Assembly (NCBI RefSeq): GCF_021531715.1
Contig: NZ_JAFBIT010000002.1
Span: 1 to 64,000 of the forward strand
Direction of reading: 5' to 3'
DNA from: Anaeromassilibacillus senegalensis
GTDB lineage: Bacteria; Bacillota; Clostridia; Oscillospirales; Acutalibacteraceae
DNA length: 64,000 nucleotides
Part shown: piece after piece, positions 63,474 through 64,000 of the stretch
Layout of the letters: every line of letters starts with the position of its first letter
Position numbering within the stretch: the stretch's first letter is position 1
Program-made: the position numbers and the translations under genes
The notes under the pieces: model-generated
Seen by the model: the letters and a program-made list of their open reading frames with translations, nothing else
The model's database searches: none
What the model was told of the DNA's origin: nothing

Positions 63474-63514
63474 TACTGTTTTATTGGAAGCCCCCGCACA
63501 GGAGCCTCTTCTAT
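63474..63514 (-). repeat. Right border repeat of the accessory island
   Basis: Inverted counterpart of the element at 60672-60712: on the minus strand it begins AGAAGAGG and ends TTCCAATAAAACAG, with a GC-rich palindromic centre of 19 nt. The flanks are identical over 5 and 13 nt at the same spacing; the centre is only about half identical but both form hairpins. Confidence 0.5.
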
Positions 63515-63528
63515 TCTGAATTTCTATA

Positions 63529-64000
63529 TCATTTCGCCTTAAACTTCAAAATGCGGAGCGTGTTGAGGACGGTCAGGGCGGTCACGCCGACGTCGGCGAA
63601 AACACCGACCCACATCGGCACAAAGCCGAACGGCGTGCAGAAAATCACAGCCGCCTTGACGGCAAGCGCAAAGCCAATATTGAAGCGGATGACGCGCATA
63701 CAGCGCCGCGCAAGACGGATCGCACGCGGGAGCAGCGAGAGGTTGCCGCCGGAAAGCACAGCGTCCGCCGTTTCGATTGCCGCCTGCGAGCCGAGGCCGA
63801 TCGCCACGCCGCAGTCCGATGCCGCGAGCACCGGCGCGTCATTGACGCCGTCGCCGACAAACACGCGCACCCCCTGCATCTTTTCAACCTCTGACGCCTT
63901 ATCCTGCGGCAGCAGCCCGGCGCGGTATTCGGTGATGCCCACCTGCGCAGAGACCGCCTTGGCCGCCGCTTCGTTGTCACCCGTCAGCATCACGACATGC
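63529..64000 (-). CDS. Heavy-metal-translocating P-type ATPase, C-terminal part
   Basis: The gene continues past the right edge; about 156 C-terminal residues are visible. They contain the nucleotide/phosphorylation-domain hinge VVMLTGDN, GDGVNDAPVLAASDCGVAIG, and the last two membrane helices (VIRFNIGFALAVKAAVIFCTPFG, PMWVGVFADVGVTALTVLNTLRIL). These mark a P1B ATPase of the CadA/ZntA type. The metal specificity lies in the missing part (the CPC-type motif and N-terminal domain). Confidence 0.9.
   Translation of the reverse strand, partial: HVVMLTGDNEAAAKAVSAQVGITEYRAGLLPQDKASEVEKMQGVRVFVGDGVNDAPVLAASDCGVAIGLGSQAAIETADAVLSGGNLSLLPRAIRLARRCMRVIRFNIGFALAVKAAVIFCTPFGFVPMWVGVFADVGVTALTVLNTLRILKFKAK

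Overview
The window looks like a chromosomal segment of an anaerobic, spore-forming gut Firmicute of class Clostridia, most likely in or near the Oscillospiraceae/Ruminococcaceae. The evidence is a spoIIA operon (spoIIAA-spoIIAB-sigF), SpoIID, canonical TTGACA-17-TATAAT promoters, strong GGAGG ribosome binding sites, a cysteine-type sulfatase with its anaerobic maturase, and several protein families typical of gut Clostridia (DUF4867, DUF4830, the PF06541 membrane family, DUF4417). By eye the G+C is high for Clostridia (high 50s to about 60 percent). The exceptions are an AT-rich leader at the left edge and an AT-rich accessory island near the right edge. Species cannot be assigned from the sequence alone.

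Layout. 1-464: a strong promoter with an A-tract and a boxA-like leader reading out of the left edge, very probably an rRNA operon. 465-2695: metA, a HAD phosphatase and a GNAT. 2663-4078: the spoIIA operon. 4185-8146: valS-folC. 8392-10212: a secreted NlpC/P60-SH3 wall hydrolase with a WalR-type box at its promoter. 10339-12742: a three-gene TIM-barrel/HAD/AKR-like cluster. 12845-14971: ilvBN, divergent from tex. 15156-19645: tex, a split ThrE-type exporter and an RluD-family synthase. 19709-22687: ftsE-ftsX-M23 activator. 22872-25519: a CdaR-like regulator and an orphan MsmK-type ATPase. 25717-28407: RsuA-family synthase, DUF4830, Sfp-type transferase and a PF06541 protein. 28509-30873: a TetR-controlled ABC exporter. 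30929-34239: anaerobic sulfatase maturase, sulfatase and DUF4867. 34379-38358: a potABCD polyamine importer behind a long structured leader. 38765-40747: a secreted/anchored protein with a second WalR-type box, then an ECF sigma and its membrane partner. 40829-43285: an ABC-F protein and a HAD. 43449-43927: a frameshifted flavoprotein gene. 43986-46045: PadR/DUF1700-like/DUF4097 envelope module. 46622-49011: a degenerate histidine kinase and a sugar-kinase-like phosphotransferase. 49078-52796: a sugar ABC importer without its own ATPase. 53377-57835: a Gfo/Idh oxidoreductase and a 1026-residue three-part fusion protein. 58108-60670: citrate synthase and SpoIID. 60672-63514: an AT-rich island bounded by related inverted repeats and holding a six-gene XRE/ImmA/DUF4417 operon. 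63529-64000: the end of a metal P-type ATPase.

The most interesting items are: (1) the fusion of a sugar-isomerase-like TIM barrel, an acyl-CoA synthetase and the orphan C-terminal subdomain plus regulatory domain of 2-isopropylmalate synthase in one polypeptide; (2) two WalR-type boxes placed identically on the -10 elements of two envelope-protein genes; (3) the compact XRE-ImmA-small ORF-DUF4417 operon in a repeat-bounded island, a plausible uncharacterised phage-related or defence module; (4) residue-level surprises: MetA with Glu111 (predicted acetyltransferase), an ABC-F protein with one intact and one degenerate ATP site, and a PotD anchored by a C-terminal membrane helix.
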